Under the pieces are notes generated by a model that saw only the letters and a list, made by a program, of their open reading frames with translations, was not told where the DNA came from and made no database searches. From Xestospongia bergquistia (lineage: Eukaryota; Porifera; Demospongiae; Haplosclerida; Petrosiidae), in NCBI GenBank assembly GCA_963965975.1, contig OZ014413.1:8892101-8956100 (forward strand): a DNA stretch of 64,000 nt. The letters are read 5' to 3'. Of this stretch, positions 11,526 to 23,740 are shown one piece after another. Made by a program: the position numbers and the translations under genes. Each line of letters begins with the position of its first letter. Positions within the stretch are counted from its first letter, which is position 1.

Positions 11526-12790
11526 CAATTTACTTGTTCTCACATTTGGACTTAATTTCATGTTAGTTGCATATTTTTAAAAGTGTATGTAGTATATGTA
11601 ACTTCAATAGTTTAATACTCACTTAATAATTTCTTTTTTATCTTTTTTTTATTTTAAAGACACTTTGTTAGCTGTTAAGGCAAAATATTTCAAATTTAAT
11701 CTTCTAATGTCCTATTAATAATTTCATATTTTTTATCTTTTAAGTTAAAGTCACTTGGTTTGTTGTTAAATCAAATATTTTTAACAGAATTAAAAAAGGT
11801 GAAATTTTGACTTATAATTACATTAGTAGTCTCTATAGATCACAATAAAATACACTTTACATCAACTGAGTTAATTCATTCATAATATAAGACATTATGA
11901 AAGTGAAACTTGTGACACGTTATTTTCCTAGAGATATGAATACAGATTCCTCAAGTTAATAACTGTTTCTCAAAACTTTGTATATTTATAAATACAACTC
12001 TTCTAAAAAAGTTTGCTTATATACTTATGTCCATTTTCTCTGTAATTGTGCTCTATCATATAGTCATAATTACTGAAAAGCAAACTTGATAACATTGATT
12101 TTTGTCAATACTTAATGAAAAATCTTTTAATAAGAACTTTTAATCAATGTCACACGAGCCAATTTAAGAATAAAATCACATATGTGTTGTAGCCATAATT
12201 TAATGATATACTTGTAATTTTATAAAGCAAATTATTAGGTGCAAAATGTAATGCATACATATCACTTTTAGTGATTTTAAGTGTGGTGGGACAAATATTG
12301 GGTAAGAATGAAGCAGATTGTATACTTTGTATCATAATGGTCTAATTTTTGACAATACATATAGACAATTGCATGAGTAATTTATTAAACTTATTAATAA
12401 ATTTATTAAACTGTGACCAATTGCATTGCAACCTTGTGTAACTGAAATTAAAAGTATAATATATTCACAGATAACTAATACTTCACAGTGTGAAGTATTA
12501 GTTATCAAAATAGTGGGTTACAATAACATCGCATTAACAGATCATCAGACATTTTGTTGTAACTGTTGAGGTGTGCTTGGAGTGACAATTACTGAGTTTT
12601 CTAAACTTTATCTGATCATTTTCCTTGGTATTTATTGTTTACATAAACATTTTTCTACAATTTATAAAACGTGAATGTAAGTGTAAAGATGAAATGATAT
12701 GTAATGTGGCAAATGAAAGTAAACAAATTGAACTTAAAAAGTGTAGAGTTGCTTTGTAGTTTCAAGTGAATTTTTGTTTTCACTGACAAC
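11526..12790. other. Intergenic copy of 277-1542
   Basis: It holds the same elements in the same order as 277-1542: 3'-flank block (about 11790-11992), gene-end remnant (12020-12100), palindrome (12470-12506), upstream block, and GTAAACA at 12719-12725 before the ATG at 12791. Differences are single bases and one T-run length change near 11640. No gene is seen. Confidence 0.75.
12470..12506. repeat. Perfect 18-bp palindrome with 1-base loop, second copy
   Basis: It is identical in sequence to 1222-1258 and lies 11248 bases away, so it was present before the segmental duplication and has not decayed since. Confidence 0.9.
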
Positions 12791-15700
12791 ATGAAGTGGC
12801 TTATGTTGGTAGTCCTCTTTCACTTACTACTGATATGTAGTGAATGTAATAAGGTAATCAATATTACTTCACAAGATCAGCTCCTCCAGTTTTACTTGTG
12901 TCATCATTATAATTACACTGATGACACTACTCTTCTCCTGCTGGATACTCTCTACAATATTAGTGGTAATGGGAGTATGTGTACCATTAATACCAACTAC
13001 TCACTTACCATACAAGGTAACCAATCAATCGCTACTATTCAATGTATCTCTTCCACTTATGTTAACACCACTACCAATCCAACTATTGGATTTGTCTTCA
13101 CTGGAAGTAGTAATCTGACTCTACAGAGAGTAACATTTACTGGTTGTGGTGCTAACCTTAATACCCTTGATGAAGAGCAGCTTGACATTATCAACTCTAC
13201 CAGTTGTCTTGTCTACTTCACACAATATCATGCTGCTGTACTGGTGTTCGCTGAGATCAGTCATCTTGTTATGAAAGATGTGATGATATCCCAGTACTAT
13301 GGGTTTGCTATTGTAGCTGTTAACTTACCTATTGGTACATTAGAAGCCATTTATGTAAATGGTTCACAAGGTCTTGAAAAAGTCCGAGGTGGCTACAGTG
13401 TTGGAAGTGGAATGTTATTAATGTATCAAGATTCACCTATCACACCCTCCTTTGTTAACCAATATAAGTTAAAAATTATAGATTCTACATTTTCATACAA
13501 TTTTGCTTCCTCAGGATATGTATGTGTTACAGATCTCTACAATTCTTTTCATTACAAAGATTCTAATAAACAGATCATCTATGCTGCAGGACTTACAATT
13601 TATTACATTGGAAAAAACTCTAAAGCTCAAATTAGTTTTTTGCAATGTACCTTTAAAGTCAATATTGGTTCTGTAGCAGGAGCAATGTTAATATTACATT
13701 TAAAAACAACAAAATATTCACAGACTGTTATTAAAAATTCATACTTTGACTCAAATGGCAATATTCAAAAATGTCATGGGAGTGACATTGTGCTGTTTCT
13801 TGATGGACTATCACGATCATTATTACTTACAACCAGTGAAACATATTTTCCTCTACTGGTTGTACATACAAAATTTACATTTTCACCTGGAAGTGTTTTT
13901 ACAGATAAACAGCTAGGTGTTATTTTTATTGCTGTCATGAATTTTAAGGAGATACCAATGTGTTTCAAATTTTCTAATGTTACCTTTAAGGGAAACCAAG
14001 CATCAATATCTGGATCTTGTATCTATGCAGTTTCATATCCGTCAACAGGGACGAATAATGTCTCTTTTTTATTGGAATCTATTAAAGCATACAAAAATGG
14101 GATATTAAACATAGATGTTGTATCACCAACTTTTTTACCAGCCAGCCTCTTTAAATTTTTAAATATCAACAGAATCACAATAAATGGATCAGCAGTAAAA
14201 CCTAGTAATTTATCGTTCAACATTGGTACAGTTGTAGAGGCAATTCGATCTGATATTACTCTAGAGGGACATATAATCTTTCACAACAATACAAGTATTA
14301 ATGGAGGTGCTATTATGTTAATAGGTGATAGTGTCATTTATCTCACTCAAGGACTTCGAGCTAACTTTACAAATAACAAAGCTCTATCTAGTGGAGGAGC
14401 TATATATGATCATAGCAGTCCATTTGACAAAACACATTGTATATTTCAAGTTAACACTACACAGTATAATGATATAACAGTGTTATTGGAAAACAATAAA
14501 GCAACAGTTACTGGTAACTCTGTCTTTTCATCTAAATTATATAACTGCACCATGGTTGATCCTTATATAAATTCTACAACAGCTGCTGAAATTTACAAAA
14601 CTATCTTTAAATTTAAAGCAAACAGTACTTTTGAACTTTCTACTACTCCAATAAAGTTGACAATATGTGACTCACATAATTCTGTAATGTCATATTCATC
14701 TGATGCTTATCCTGGACAGACAATTAATTTTTCAATGGCTGCTATTGATGCTGTAGGACACCACAGTTATTCTATTATTAACATAGCAGCAGTTAGGAAA
14801 AGAAAACATTCAGCATTCACACACATTAATTGGTGGTTCTCAGAAAGAGAAGATACACAAGTTATAAGAGAAACTGATAACTGCACACTCATTAATATAA
14901 CTATACATACCAATGATCACAGCACATTGGATAAACCTGATGGTGCCCTACTCTTTACTATACCTAGTATTGCTAACATAACAGTTGTTAATATCAATTT
15001 AAAATCTTGTCCACCTGGATTTGAATTAAGTTATCTAAAAGGATCTTGTATCTGCTCACACCTACTACTAAATATAGCTGGATATACTCCTAACTGCAGT
15101 ATTAATACCAAAACATTTAAAAGACCAACTTTCACTTCTTGGGTTGGTTCAGTACAAGTTAATAATAATACACCAATTTTCCTTCTAGCTCTACATTGTC
15201 ATTATGGATATTGTAATGTTGGTGTTAACCTCAATGTTTTTCGTTACATCAACGATGGAATGTTTGTTCTTACTTCAGAGGATTTGTCAAGTTTTTCATC
15301 ATTGTGTAATAATAACAGAGAAGGGATTTTATGTAGCAAGTGTTCTACTGTTAATGGTAGTAATTACAGTGTGGTGTTTGGTTCTACAGAATGCAGACAT
15401 TGTAGTAACTGGTGGTTGTGGACACTGGTCCTCTATGCACTAGCTGGTCCCCTCCTCATTTTCCTCTTATATACTCTCAGACTTACATTAACAACAGGTA
15501 CACTCAATGGAATTATATTCTATGTTCAAGTGGCCAATGCTGGATTACTGGATCTCTTTTCAATAAAATCTAGTCAATTTTCTTTGTCAATAAACTTTTG
15601 TATGAAAATGGCAATATTCTTAATTTCTATCATGAATCTGAATCTTGGTTTTCCTCTATGCTTTTACAATGGAATGAATGAGTTATGGAAAGCTGGTCTA

Positions 15701-16633
15701 TGTTTAGTCTTTCCTCTTTATCTCCTGACAATAGTTATTGTCCTCATTATCCTCAGTCGTTTTTCGCTAAACCTTTCTAACAGTATAGCTCACTCCTCAG
15801 TTCAAGTAATGGTTACTGTTGTACACCTCTCCTTTTCAAAATTACTACTAGCAATTATTGATGTCTTTACATCTGTCCAATTATACAAAAGTACTATGAA
15901 AGAACCACAAAGTGCTTGGTTTAATGACGGCAGTGTTACATATGGAGTGGGTGACCACTTTGTTTTAATGATAGTAATATCGTTGATAGTTGGTATCTTT
16001 ATAATACCTTACATGTTAATAATTCTAACCAGTCGTCTATTAATGAAATCTAACAAGATAAGAGAATATCTTCGACCAATATATGAAGCTATCCATGCTC
16101 CTTATAAATACAACAAACAATATTGGTTTACTGCTAGACAACTGCTGTTGATTTTTGTGTACATTATGTATACTACCTATCGTGGCAGAGATCTTTTACT
16201 TCCTTTCTCTATCATTTTACCAATTTATTTTGTGTTTGTCACTGTTCAAGCTTATCTGAAACCATTTAAAAACAAGATAATAAACCTTTTAGATCTTGTT
16301 GTCATGGTGAACTATGGTCTCATTGCATGTACTAATTGGTACTTTATTAAAGAGGACCAATATTATATACCTGGTATATTGAATATCACACTTGTATATA
16401 TACTGATGTTTACTTTCTGTGTAGTTGTGTTCTATCATATAGTGTTAGTTACTGGACAACAAGCTCGTTTTATAGGTTACATCAATGTTGTTCAAAACTC
16501 AATCAAGAAAATGACCCAATGTCTTAAGAAATCACAATCAGTGTCACATCAAAGATATTTTAGAAAAGAGATGGATTCCTCATTTTTTGATGAGAACTAT
16601 TCTGAATATCGTGAACCTCTCTTAAGTCAATAA
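12791..16633 (+). CDS. Large single-exon multipass receptor-like protein, array copy 2 (type I, subfamily a)
   Basis: 1280 residues, the same length as its tandem sister at 1543. The signal peptide ends LLLICSEC. Differences from the sister are scattered substitutions with small clusters, for example SQDQLLQFYLCHHYNYTDD at the start of the mature protein, SYPSTGTNNV in the ectodomain, and RFSLNLSNSIAHSSVQVMV in a membrane-proximal loop. The Cys-rich zone reads EGILCSKCSTVNG and ECRHCSNWW. The last membrane segment has FTFCVVVFY where others have FTFSVVVFY. The tail ends SEYREPLLSQ. The open frame over 3.8 kb in both sisters suggests selection on both, though the duplication may be too recent to tell. 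Confidence 0.92.
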   Translation: MKWLMLVVLFHLLLICSECNKVINITSQDQLLQFYLCHHYNYTDDTTLLLLDTLYNISGNGSMCTINTNYSLTIQGNQSIATIQCISSTYVNTTTNPTIGFVFTGSSNLTLQRVTFTGCGANLNTLDEEQLDIINSTSCLVYFTQYHAAVLVFAEISHLVMKDVMISQYYGFAIVAVNLPIGTLEAIYVNGSQGLEKVRGGYSVGSGMLLMYQDSPITPSFVNQYKLKIIDSTFSYNFASSGYVCVTDLYNSFHYKDSNKQIIYAAGLTIYYIGKNSKAQISFLQCTFKVNIGSVAGAMLILHLKTTKYSQTVIKNSYFDSNGNIQKCHGSDIVLFLDGLSRSLLLTTSETYFPLLVVHTKFTFSPGSVFTDKQLGVIFIAVMNFKEIPMCFKFSNVTFKGNQASISGSCIYAVSYPSTGTNNVSFLLESIKAYKNGILNIDVVSPTFLPASLFKFLNINRITINGSAVKPSNLSFNIGTVVEAIRSDITLEGHIIFHNNTSINGGAIMLIGDSVIYLTQGLRANFTNNKALSSGGAIYDHSSPFDKTHCIFQVNTTQYNDITVLLENNKATVTGNSVFSSKLYNCTMVDPYINSTTAAEIYKTIFKFKANSTFELSTTPIKLTICDSHNSVMSYSSDAYPGQTINFSMAAIDAVGHHSYSIINIAAVRKRKHSAFTHINWWFSEREDTQVIRETDNCTLINITIHTNDHSTLDKPDGALLFTIPSIANITVVNINLKSCPPGFELSYLKGSCICSHLLLNIAGYTPNCSINTKTFKRPTFTSWVGSVQVNNNTPIFLLALHCHYGYCNVGVNLNVFRYINDGMFVLTSEDLSSFSSLCNNNREGILCSKCSTVNGSNYSVVFGSTECRHCSNWWLWTLVLYALAGPLLIFLLYTLRLTLTTGTLNGIIFYVQVANAGLLDLFSIKSSQFSLSINFCMKMAIFLISIMNLNLGFPLCFYNGMNELWKAGLCLVFPLYLLTIVIVLIILSRFSLNLSNSIAHSSVQVMVTVVHLSFSKLLLAIIDVFTSVQLYKSTMKEPQSAWFNDGSVTYGVGDHFVLMIVISLIVGIFIIPYMLIILTSRLLMKSNKIREYLRPIYEAIHAPYKYNKQYWFTARQLLLIFVYIMYTTYRGRDLLLPFSIILPIYFVFVTVQAYLKPFKNKIINLLDLVVMVNYGLIACTNWYFIKEDQYYIPGILNITLVYILMFTFCVVVFYHIVLVTGQQARFIGYINVVQNSIKKMTQCLKKSQSVSHQRYFRKEMDSSFFDENYSEYREPLLSQ

Positions 16634-17992
16634 CAATTTATACATTTGTGATTTTACTAAATTTTATATTATATTCTAACGTTTGTTATATGTACAAAGT
16701 GTGTAGTAAATTTTCTTTAATCCTTTAGTTTACAATTAATTAAGTTTTTTGTTTTAAATTACTTACTAAATTACTAATAGTTAGTCATAACGTAAAAATT
16801 TATCAAATTAACAGATTTCAAACAGGTGAAATTTTGACTTATAATTATGTTAGAAGTCTGTAAAGAGAGAGATATAATAAACCATATCACAATAATATAC
16901 ACTTTACATCAACTGAGTTGATTCATAATATATATGACATTACGAAAGTGAAACTTGTGACATGTGATTGTCCTAAACTTATAAATACAGAGACCTCTAA
17001 GTTAATAAATGTTATCTGTATACTCATGAATACCATTTATATGTAATGCTCTTCTTTTGTAAAAGTGAAAAATATTTTACATTTTTTTGAATAGACCATA
17101 GAAATATCATCATATCATTTACATTGTGAAATAGTCTTTGTATACACAAATAAATCAGTAAAAAAGTTAGATAATATAATTAAATTATATATTGTGCTGT
17201 TTTATAAGGAATATGAGAAGAAACATGTGGCAACCATCTCAATATAATATCAGTATTAAGCGAAAGAGAAAAGTATCAACATTACCACTTCATGTTGTCA
17301 AGATTTATTTGATTTAGTACCATGTATTAAGTTTATCATTATTTTCTTTATATTTTTATAGTATCAACTGTTAAATCCTATCATATACCATCCAAAAACA
17401 AATCATGTTCATCTTGTATTTTACATCACTAATAATGATACTATACTGCACATGTACTAATTGGTACTTAATTTGTAGTTAATTACTTTTTTGTGCAACA
17501 GATGGGAATATTTTACATCACATTTGTATATACTAATCTTTTATAGTTGTCCTCTATCATATAGTCCTTATTACTGAATAACAAGGTTGCTGTGTAGGTT
17601 ATATCAATGCTATTCAATATTCATTAATGAAAACAACTCAATGTCTTAATAAAAACATGCTATATAAGTATGTGTAGTATAGTCACAAAAAATTGATGTA
17701 TTGAAATTAAAATCATAGTAAAGACACACAGCTGTAATATAAAATCTTACTAATATCAAGCATGTACATCTATGTATTAACAGTATTGTAGGATCTTAAT
17801 TACAGCTCATAATCTAATCAGATGTTTACTGAAGGTGTGAAATATATATGTTTGTCACTAATATTTACTTTCAAAACTTTATCTAATAATGTCCCTTGGC
17901 ATTTACTGTTTGGATAAACATATTCTATATTTCAAAAAAATATGGCATCATTGGTAGCAATAGAAAGTAGGAATAACATGACTACTTGGTAT
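16634..17992. other. Intergenic stretch with 3'-flank block, gene-end remnant and upstream block
   Basis: The 3'-flank block lies at about 16820-17030. A last-membrane-segment remnant lies at about 17525-17660 (TTATAGTTGTCCTCTATCAT). At about 17740-17940 there is an upstream-type block (ATCAGATGTTTACTGAAG; ATCTAATAATGTCCCTTGGC), which elsewhere precedes gene starts. Here it is followed by the 3' end of an inverted copy, so it marks a rearrangement point near 17950-17990. Confidence 0.55.
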
Positions 17993-20900
17993 AGTTAAGT
18001 ACACAATATACTACCATAATTGATCATGACAGAAAGATCCAAGATATTTATAAACTTGTTTTTAAATGTTTTTAGATAAGCTTGAAAAGTCACAAACAAC
18101 AGATAAATGGGAAGACCAATAGAAAAAGAAGATAAAAAGTTGCTTCTGCTTTTACCTCGATATATAGTGTATATAATATACACAGCTATCAGTAGGAGTT
18201 GTCTAGCAATATTGTTTGTTGTATTTATAAGGAGCATGGATAGCTTCATATATTGGTCGAAGATATTCTCTTATCTTGTTAGATTTCATTAGTAGACGAC
18301 CAGTTAGAATTATTAACAAGTAAGGTATTAGAAAGATACCAACTATCACTGATGTTACTATCATTAACACCAAATGTTCACCTTCTCCATATGTAACATA
18401 ACCATCATTAAACCAAACCTTGGTAACTCCTTTTCTGGTACTAGAGTACAATTCAACAGGTGTGAAAATATTACCAATTGTTAATAACAGTTTTGTAAAG
18501 GAGAGGTGTACAACAGTAACCAGTACTTGAACTGAAGAGTGAGCTATTCTGTTAGAAAGCCTTAGAGAAAAGCGACTAATAATTATCAGAAAAACCACTA
18601 TTATCAATACATGAAATACATGTAATAAACAGAGACCAGCTTTCCATAACTCATTCATTCCATTGTAAAAACATAGAGGAAAGCCAAGGTTTAGATTCAT
18701 AATGGAAATCCAAAACATTGTTACTTTCATGCTATACTTTATAACCCAAGAACATTGCCTTGCATTAATAGACAGTACATCATATAAGCCAGCATTAACT
18801 ATCTGGATGTAGAATATAATTCCATTGAGTGTACCAGTTGTCAATGTAAGTCTGAGAGTGTATAACAGGTAAACAAGGAGGGGCCAGCTACTGCATAGAT
18901 TACTAGTGTCCACAACCACCAGTTACTACATTGTCTACATTCTGTAGAACCAAACACTACACTGTAATTAACACCATTAACAGTCGAACACTTACTGCAC
19001 AAAATTCGTTCTCTATTCTTATGACACAATGATGAATTTCATGAAAAGTCTTTAGTTCTTAGCAAAAATGAATTATTGCTGTAACAAAAAACACTAAAGG
19101 TAGGATCACCGTTGCAATACATATGATGACAATTTTCTGAGTAAAGAAAGATAAATGGCTTTTTAATTCTAACACCAACCCATGAAGTAAAAGTTGGTCT
19201 ATTAAATGTTCTAGTATTAATGTTACAGTTAGGAGTGTAACCATCAAAATCTAATGATGACAAAGATGTGAACAGATACATGATCCAGTTTGTGAGTTCA
19301 ATTCAAAACCAGGTGGACAAGATTTTAAAGTGATATCAACAACTGTTATATTAGTAATAATGGGAACAGTGAATAATAAGGCACTATAATTGGGTATGTC
19401 CAGTGTACTGTGATCATTGGTATGTATGGTTATATTAATGTGAGTACAGTTATTAATTTCTCTTATAACTTGTGTACTCTGTCTCTCTGACAAGTACCAG
19501 GGAATTTCTGATTCAAACGCAGCATCTACATTCCTAATTATGACTACAGAAACAATAGAGTAACTGTAATGACCTACAGCGTTAATAGCAGCTATTGAAA
19601 AATAATTGTCTCCCCAAGATAAGCGTCATATGTATTGAGTATATTAGAGTAACATATTGTCAACTTTACTGGAGTAGTAAAAAGTTGAAAAGTGTTATTT
19701 GGGATAAAGGTGAAGATGGAGTTATAAATTTCTGTTGCATTTGTGGAATTAACCCAACTATAATTGTTCAAATAACAGTTATATAATTTTGATGAAAAGA
19801 CAGAGTTACCAGTAACTGTTGCTTTATTTTTTTCAAATAACACTGTTATATCATCATATTGTGTAGTGTTAACTTGAAATATACAATGTATCTTGTCAAA
19901 TGGACTGCTGTGATCATATATAGCTCCTCCACTAGATAGAGCTTTGTTATTTGTAAAGTTAGTTTGAAGTCCTCGAGTGAGATAAATGACACTATCTCCT
20001 ATTAACATAATAGCACCTCCATTAATACCTGTATTGTTGTGAAAGACAATATGTCCCTCTAGAGTAATATCAGATCGAATAGCCTGTATAACTGTACCAA
20101 TGTTGAAAGAAAAATTGCTGAGGTTTTGTTAGGATCCTTTTATTTTGATCTTATTGATATCTAACAATTTGAAGAGGCTGGCTTGTAAAAATGATGATGC
20201 AGCATTCTGTTTTGATATTCCATTGTTGTATGCTTTGATAGTTTCCAATATAAAGGATATATTATTTCTCTCTGATGGATATGAAGCTACAAATATACAT
20301 GACCAGAAAGTAGAGATTTGTTTTTGTTAAATGTAACATTAGAAAATGTGAAAGAGATCGGAGTTTTTTTAATATCAATTGTTGCAATATAAACAACCCC
20401 CTCTTGCTCATCTCTAAAAGGACTTCCAAATGAAAATGTAAACTGTACATAAACTACTTTAAGTGGTTGATATATTTCATTAGTAGAAGATGCTCTGGAA
20501 TGTTTATTAAAGAGTAACACAAGACCACTTCCATGACATTTTTGATCACTCTCATTTGAATCAAATGTGGAACTTTTAATAACAGTTTGAGAGTGTGTTT
20601 TTGTGTTCAGATCCAATACTAGCATTGCTCCAGCTATAGAACCGAGATTGTCTACAAAGTGCATTGTTGTATATCAACTTGAACATTGATGTTTGGTCCT
20701 ATATAATATATTGTAAGTCCTGCAGCATTTATGACTGGTTTCTTAGAATGCTTGTTTTTAAAAGAATTGTAGAGATCTGTAACACATGCATATCCTGAGT
20801 CAAAATTGTATGAAAAAGTAGATCCTGTAATTATTAACTTATATTGGTTTGTACAGGAGAGTGCTTTGGGTGAATCTTGATAGAATAATAATACTCCACT

Positions 20901-21521
20901 TCCAATACTGTAACCATTTCTGTATTTTGCTGTCTTTTCAATACGTTGAGAACCAGTTATATAAATAGAACCCAAAGTACTATTAGGTACATTAACAACT
21001 ACAATAGCAAACCCATAGTACTGGGATATACTCACATATTTCATAAACACATGAGTGATTTCGGTGAACACCAGTACAGCAGCATGATATTGTGTGAAGT
21101 AGATAAGAGAACTGGTAGAGTTAATAATGTCAAGTTGTTCCTTATCAAGGGTAATAAGGTCAGCACTACAACCAGTAAATGTCACTCTCTGTAGAGTCAA
21201 ACTACTATTTCCAGTGAAAACAAATCCAATAGTTGGATGGGTATTGTTGACATAAGTGGAAGAGAAACATTGAATAATAGCCATTGAGTTTTTACCTTGT
21301 ATGGTAAGTGAGTAGTTGGTATTAATGGTACACAAACTCCCATTACCACTAATATTGTAGTGAGTATCCAGGAGGAGAATAGTAGTGTCACTAGTGTAAT
21401 TATAATGATGACACAAGTATGATTGGAGGATTTGATCTTGTGCAGTAATATTGATTACCTTATTACATCTACTACATATCAGTAGTAAATAAAAGAGGAG
21501 TACCAACATAAGCCATTTCAT
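17993..21521 (-). pseudogene. Inverted receptor-like copy with many lesions
   Basis: This is the only near full-length copy on the minus strand. The start at 21521 gives an intact signal peptide and 289 residues. A frameshift near 20655 leads into a 125-residue piece that ends in a TAG near 20315. Other visible lesions, going down in coordinate, are: a TAA in the GSLQNPSNF region near 20131; a one-base loss after GETI near 19600; a one-base loss in the SHLLSSL region near 19260; a TGA before NSSLC near 19040; and a one-base loss in the first membrane segment (AGPLL) near 18885. The frame stops at ILCT (17993-17998), so the last membrane segment and tail are missing. The Cys-rich zone mixes features of both subfamilies (CSKCSTVNG with ECRQC). 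Four of these lesions are shared with 28560-29588. Confidence 0.88.
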
Positions 21522-21844
21522 TTTGTTATGATATAGTAGTCCTCTTTATCTATGCAAACCAACTTAAATCTTTGAATTTGGTCAATCAGTTCACTTTCAC
21601 TTGCTACACAAAATGTCATTATTTTATTGTTTAAATGCTTAGGCTTTGTAAAACTTATTGTATATTGTAATTACCAAGGGAAATCATTAAATGATATTTT
21701 GAAAACAAGCTTTTGACTTCAAATTTACCATTTTACACTTTCAGTGAAGTGTCTGATTACAATGAAGGTGTTATTAAGATAATGTTGATATGTAGCATTA
21801 ATTGCATGTTACCATAACCCAATAATATTTAATAACTAATACTT

Positions 21845-22035
21845 GTTGTCCAGTAAGTAACACTATATGATAAAACACAACTATACACATACAAAAACAT
21901 CAGTATATTTATATATAAATGTGATATCAAATATTATTACCTAATAACTATAACAATTAAGTTCCAATTAGAACACATACAGTGCCATAGTTAATGATGA
22001 AGTAATAAAGATGTTTATGGCTTTCTTAAACAGTT
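21845..22035 (-). pseudogene. Inverted fragment of last two membrane segments
   Basis: Read on the minus strand, bases 22035 to 21845 match the LLDL..MINYG..CTNW region and the FSVVVFYHIVLVTGQQ region in degenerate form, with stops. The same piece occurs in direct orientation at 22665-22890 and 42310-42520, so 21845-22890 contains an inverted repeat about 630 bases apart. Confidence 0.65.
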
Positions 22036-22664
22036 TCTGTATTTATTCATGTTAAAAAGCATATGTAGATAAAAATCATGTTAAACAGTAAACCAGTAAC
22101 TGTTGCTGTTTTATAATGAACACAATATTTCTTTTTATTATTATTACTGTACATGTATATGAATATGAATATGAATAGCATTATAGTAACAAAAATTGAT
22201 GTATTGAAATTAAAATTATTGCAAAGACACAAAGCTGTAATATATTACTTATCAAATCATACTGATGTACATGTACATCTATGTATTAACAGTATTGTAG
22301 GAACTTAATAACAATTCAAAATCTAATCAGATGTTTACTGAAGTGAAATATATATGTTTGTCAGTCATATTTACTTTCGAAACTTTATCTAATAATGTCC
22401 CTTGCTATTTATTGTTTGGATAAACATATTCTATATTTACAGAATCAAACTATTAAATAAAACAATGTTATTTGGTATGGCAAGTTAAAACAAACAAGTA
22501 AAAGTTTAGAGTTTCAAGTTCCTTTTATATAAATTAAGTAGAACTTGTATTCACTGACACAACATAAAGTAACATATGATTGTACTTACATTGATATGTA
22601 ATGGTTAATATTGTGTTCATTATAAAACATCAACAATTACTGGTTCACTGTTTAACATCTTTCA

Positions 22665-22890
22665 TAGATTCTAATGTAAATGCAGACTTTGTTAAAGAAA
22701 GTCATAAACATCTTGGATCTTTACATCATGATTAACAATGGCACTATATTGTATGTGTTCTAATTGGGACTTATCAATATGGATATCAGGTAGTAATATT
22801 TGATATTGCATTAGCATATGTATATATACTGAGTTTTGTCTGTATATAGTTGTGTTCTATTATATAGTGTTAGCTACTGGACAACAAGTT
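22665..22890 (+). pseudogene. Fragment of last two membrane segments
   Basis: The sequence AACATCTTGGATCTTTACAT, then TGTGTTCTAATTGGGACTT, then GTGTTAGCTACTGGACAACA matches the NILDLSVMINYG..CTNWYF...VLVTGQQ region of intact copies, with stops. Nearly the same fragment occurs at 42310-42520, and a shorter form near 39290-39360 and 54595-54670. Confidence 0.65.
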
Positions 22891-23204
22891 TTAGCTTTAA
22901 ATATTATTGGGTTATGGTAACATGTAATTAATGCTACATATCAACATTATCTTAATGACAACTCAATTCAAATGAGTCACTTTACTGAAAGTGTAAAATG
23001 GGTAATTCTCACAGTCACAAGTTTGTTTTCAAAATATCATTTAATGATTTCCCTTGGTATATACAGTATACAATATATTTTACAAAACCTAAGTATTTAA
23101 GAAAAACAGCCAAAGTATACCAAGTGAACGTAAACATAGTAACCAAATAAAATTTCAGAATATCAAGTTGTCTTTCATTAAAAGAGTAGACTAGGTCCAA
23201 AAAA

Positions 23205-23275
23205 CATGAAGTGGCTTATGTTGTTACACCTCTTTCAGTTACTACATATAAGTAGTAAGTAAAAGAGGAGTACTT
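23205..23275 (+). pseudogene. Broken start of a receptor-like copy, folded into a quasi-palindrome
   Basis: ATGAAGTGGCTTATGTTG at 23205-23222 is the usual start, followed by a degraded signal peptide. At 23229-23245 and 23252-23268 the sequence is an imperfect inverted repeat (CCTCTTTCAGTTACTAC against the reverse of GTAGTAAGTAAAAGAGG), so the right half reads like the signal-peptide coding region on the opposite strand. Confidence 0.6.
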
Positions 23276-23516
23276 TATTGTAAGCATGAATGGACATGCT
23301 TGTATTTTTGTTTCAGTTTTGCAGTCATCATTACTTTGTTTTCTAAAACTTCACATTTAATCATTTATAGCATACTATATATTTAATAAAAACAAAGCAA
23401 TTAAACAATAAAACAATGACATTTTGTGTAGCGAGCGAAAGTAAACAAATAAACTTAATAGAAGTTTTAAGTGTCAAACTGCTTTTCATAGATAGAGTAG
23501 ACTAGATTCTATCAAC

Positions 23517-23688
23517 ATGAAATGGCTTATGTTGGTACTCCTCTTTCACTTACTACTGATATGTAGTAAATGTAATAAGGTAATCAATATTGCTTCACAA
23601 GATCATCTCCTCCAGTCATACTTGTGTCATCATTATAATTACACTGGTAACACTACTCTTCTCCTCCTGGATACTCTCTACAATATTA

Positions 23689-23691
<3 letters not shown>
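23517..23691 (+). pseudogene. 5' fragment of a receptor-like copy cut by an AT microsatellite
   Basis: The intact start and signal peptide (MKWLMLVLLFHLLLICSKC) and the next 40 residues match the family exactly up to LYNIS, about residue 58. There the frame runs into a (TA)n tract and the rest of the gene is missing. The upstream block with GTAAACA is present, so the fragment may keep a promoter but encodes no useful protein. Confidence 0.85.
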
Positions 23692-23730
<39 letters not shown>

Positions 23731-23740
23731 GCATATGGGA
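23692..23740. repeat. AT microsatellite at a gene break
   Basis: Two (TA)n runs separated by TACATA. The tract replaces the coding sequence of the fragment at 23517-23691 and joins it to foreign sequence. Confidence 0.9.

Larger units (their letters stand above)
11249..17735 (+). repeat. Tandem segmental duplication, right unit
   Basis: This is the partner of bases 1-6405; see that entry for landmarks. It carries the end of the broken copy, the flank 11526-12790, the intact gene at 12791 and its 3' flank. Beyond about 17735 the two units diverge, and here an inverted pseudogene follows. Confidence 0.85.
21522..23516. other. Rearranged intergenic region with several gene-end fragments
   Basis: No intact gene. 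The region holds an inverted 3' fragment (21845-22035), an upstream-type block at 22240-22460, a direct 3' fragment (22665-22890), another upstream-type block at 22910-23110, a broken start fragment (23205-23275) and a further upstream block at 23310-23516 with GTAAACA at 23441-23447. It looks like several partial units packed together. The core of 22036-22240 has nothing I recognise. Confidence 0.6.
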
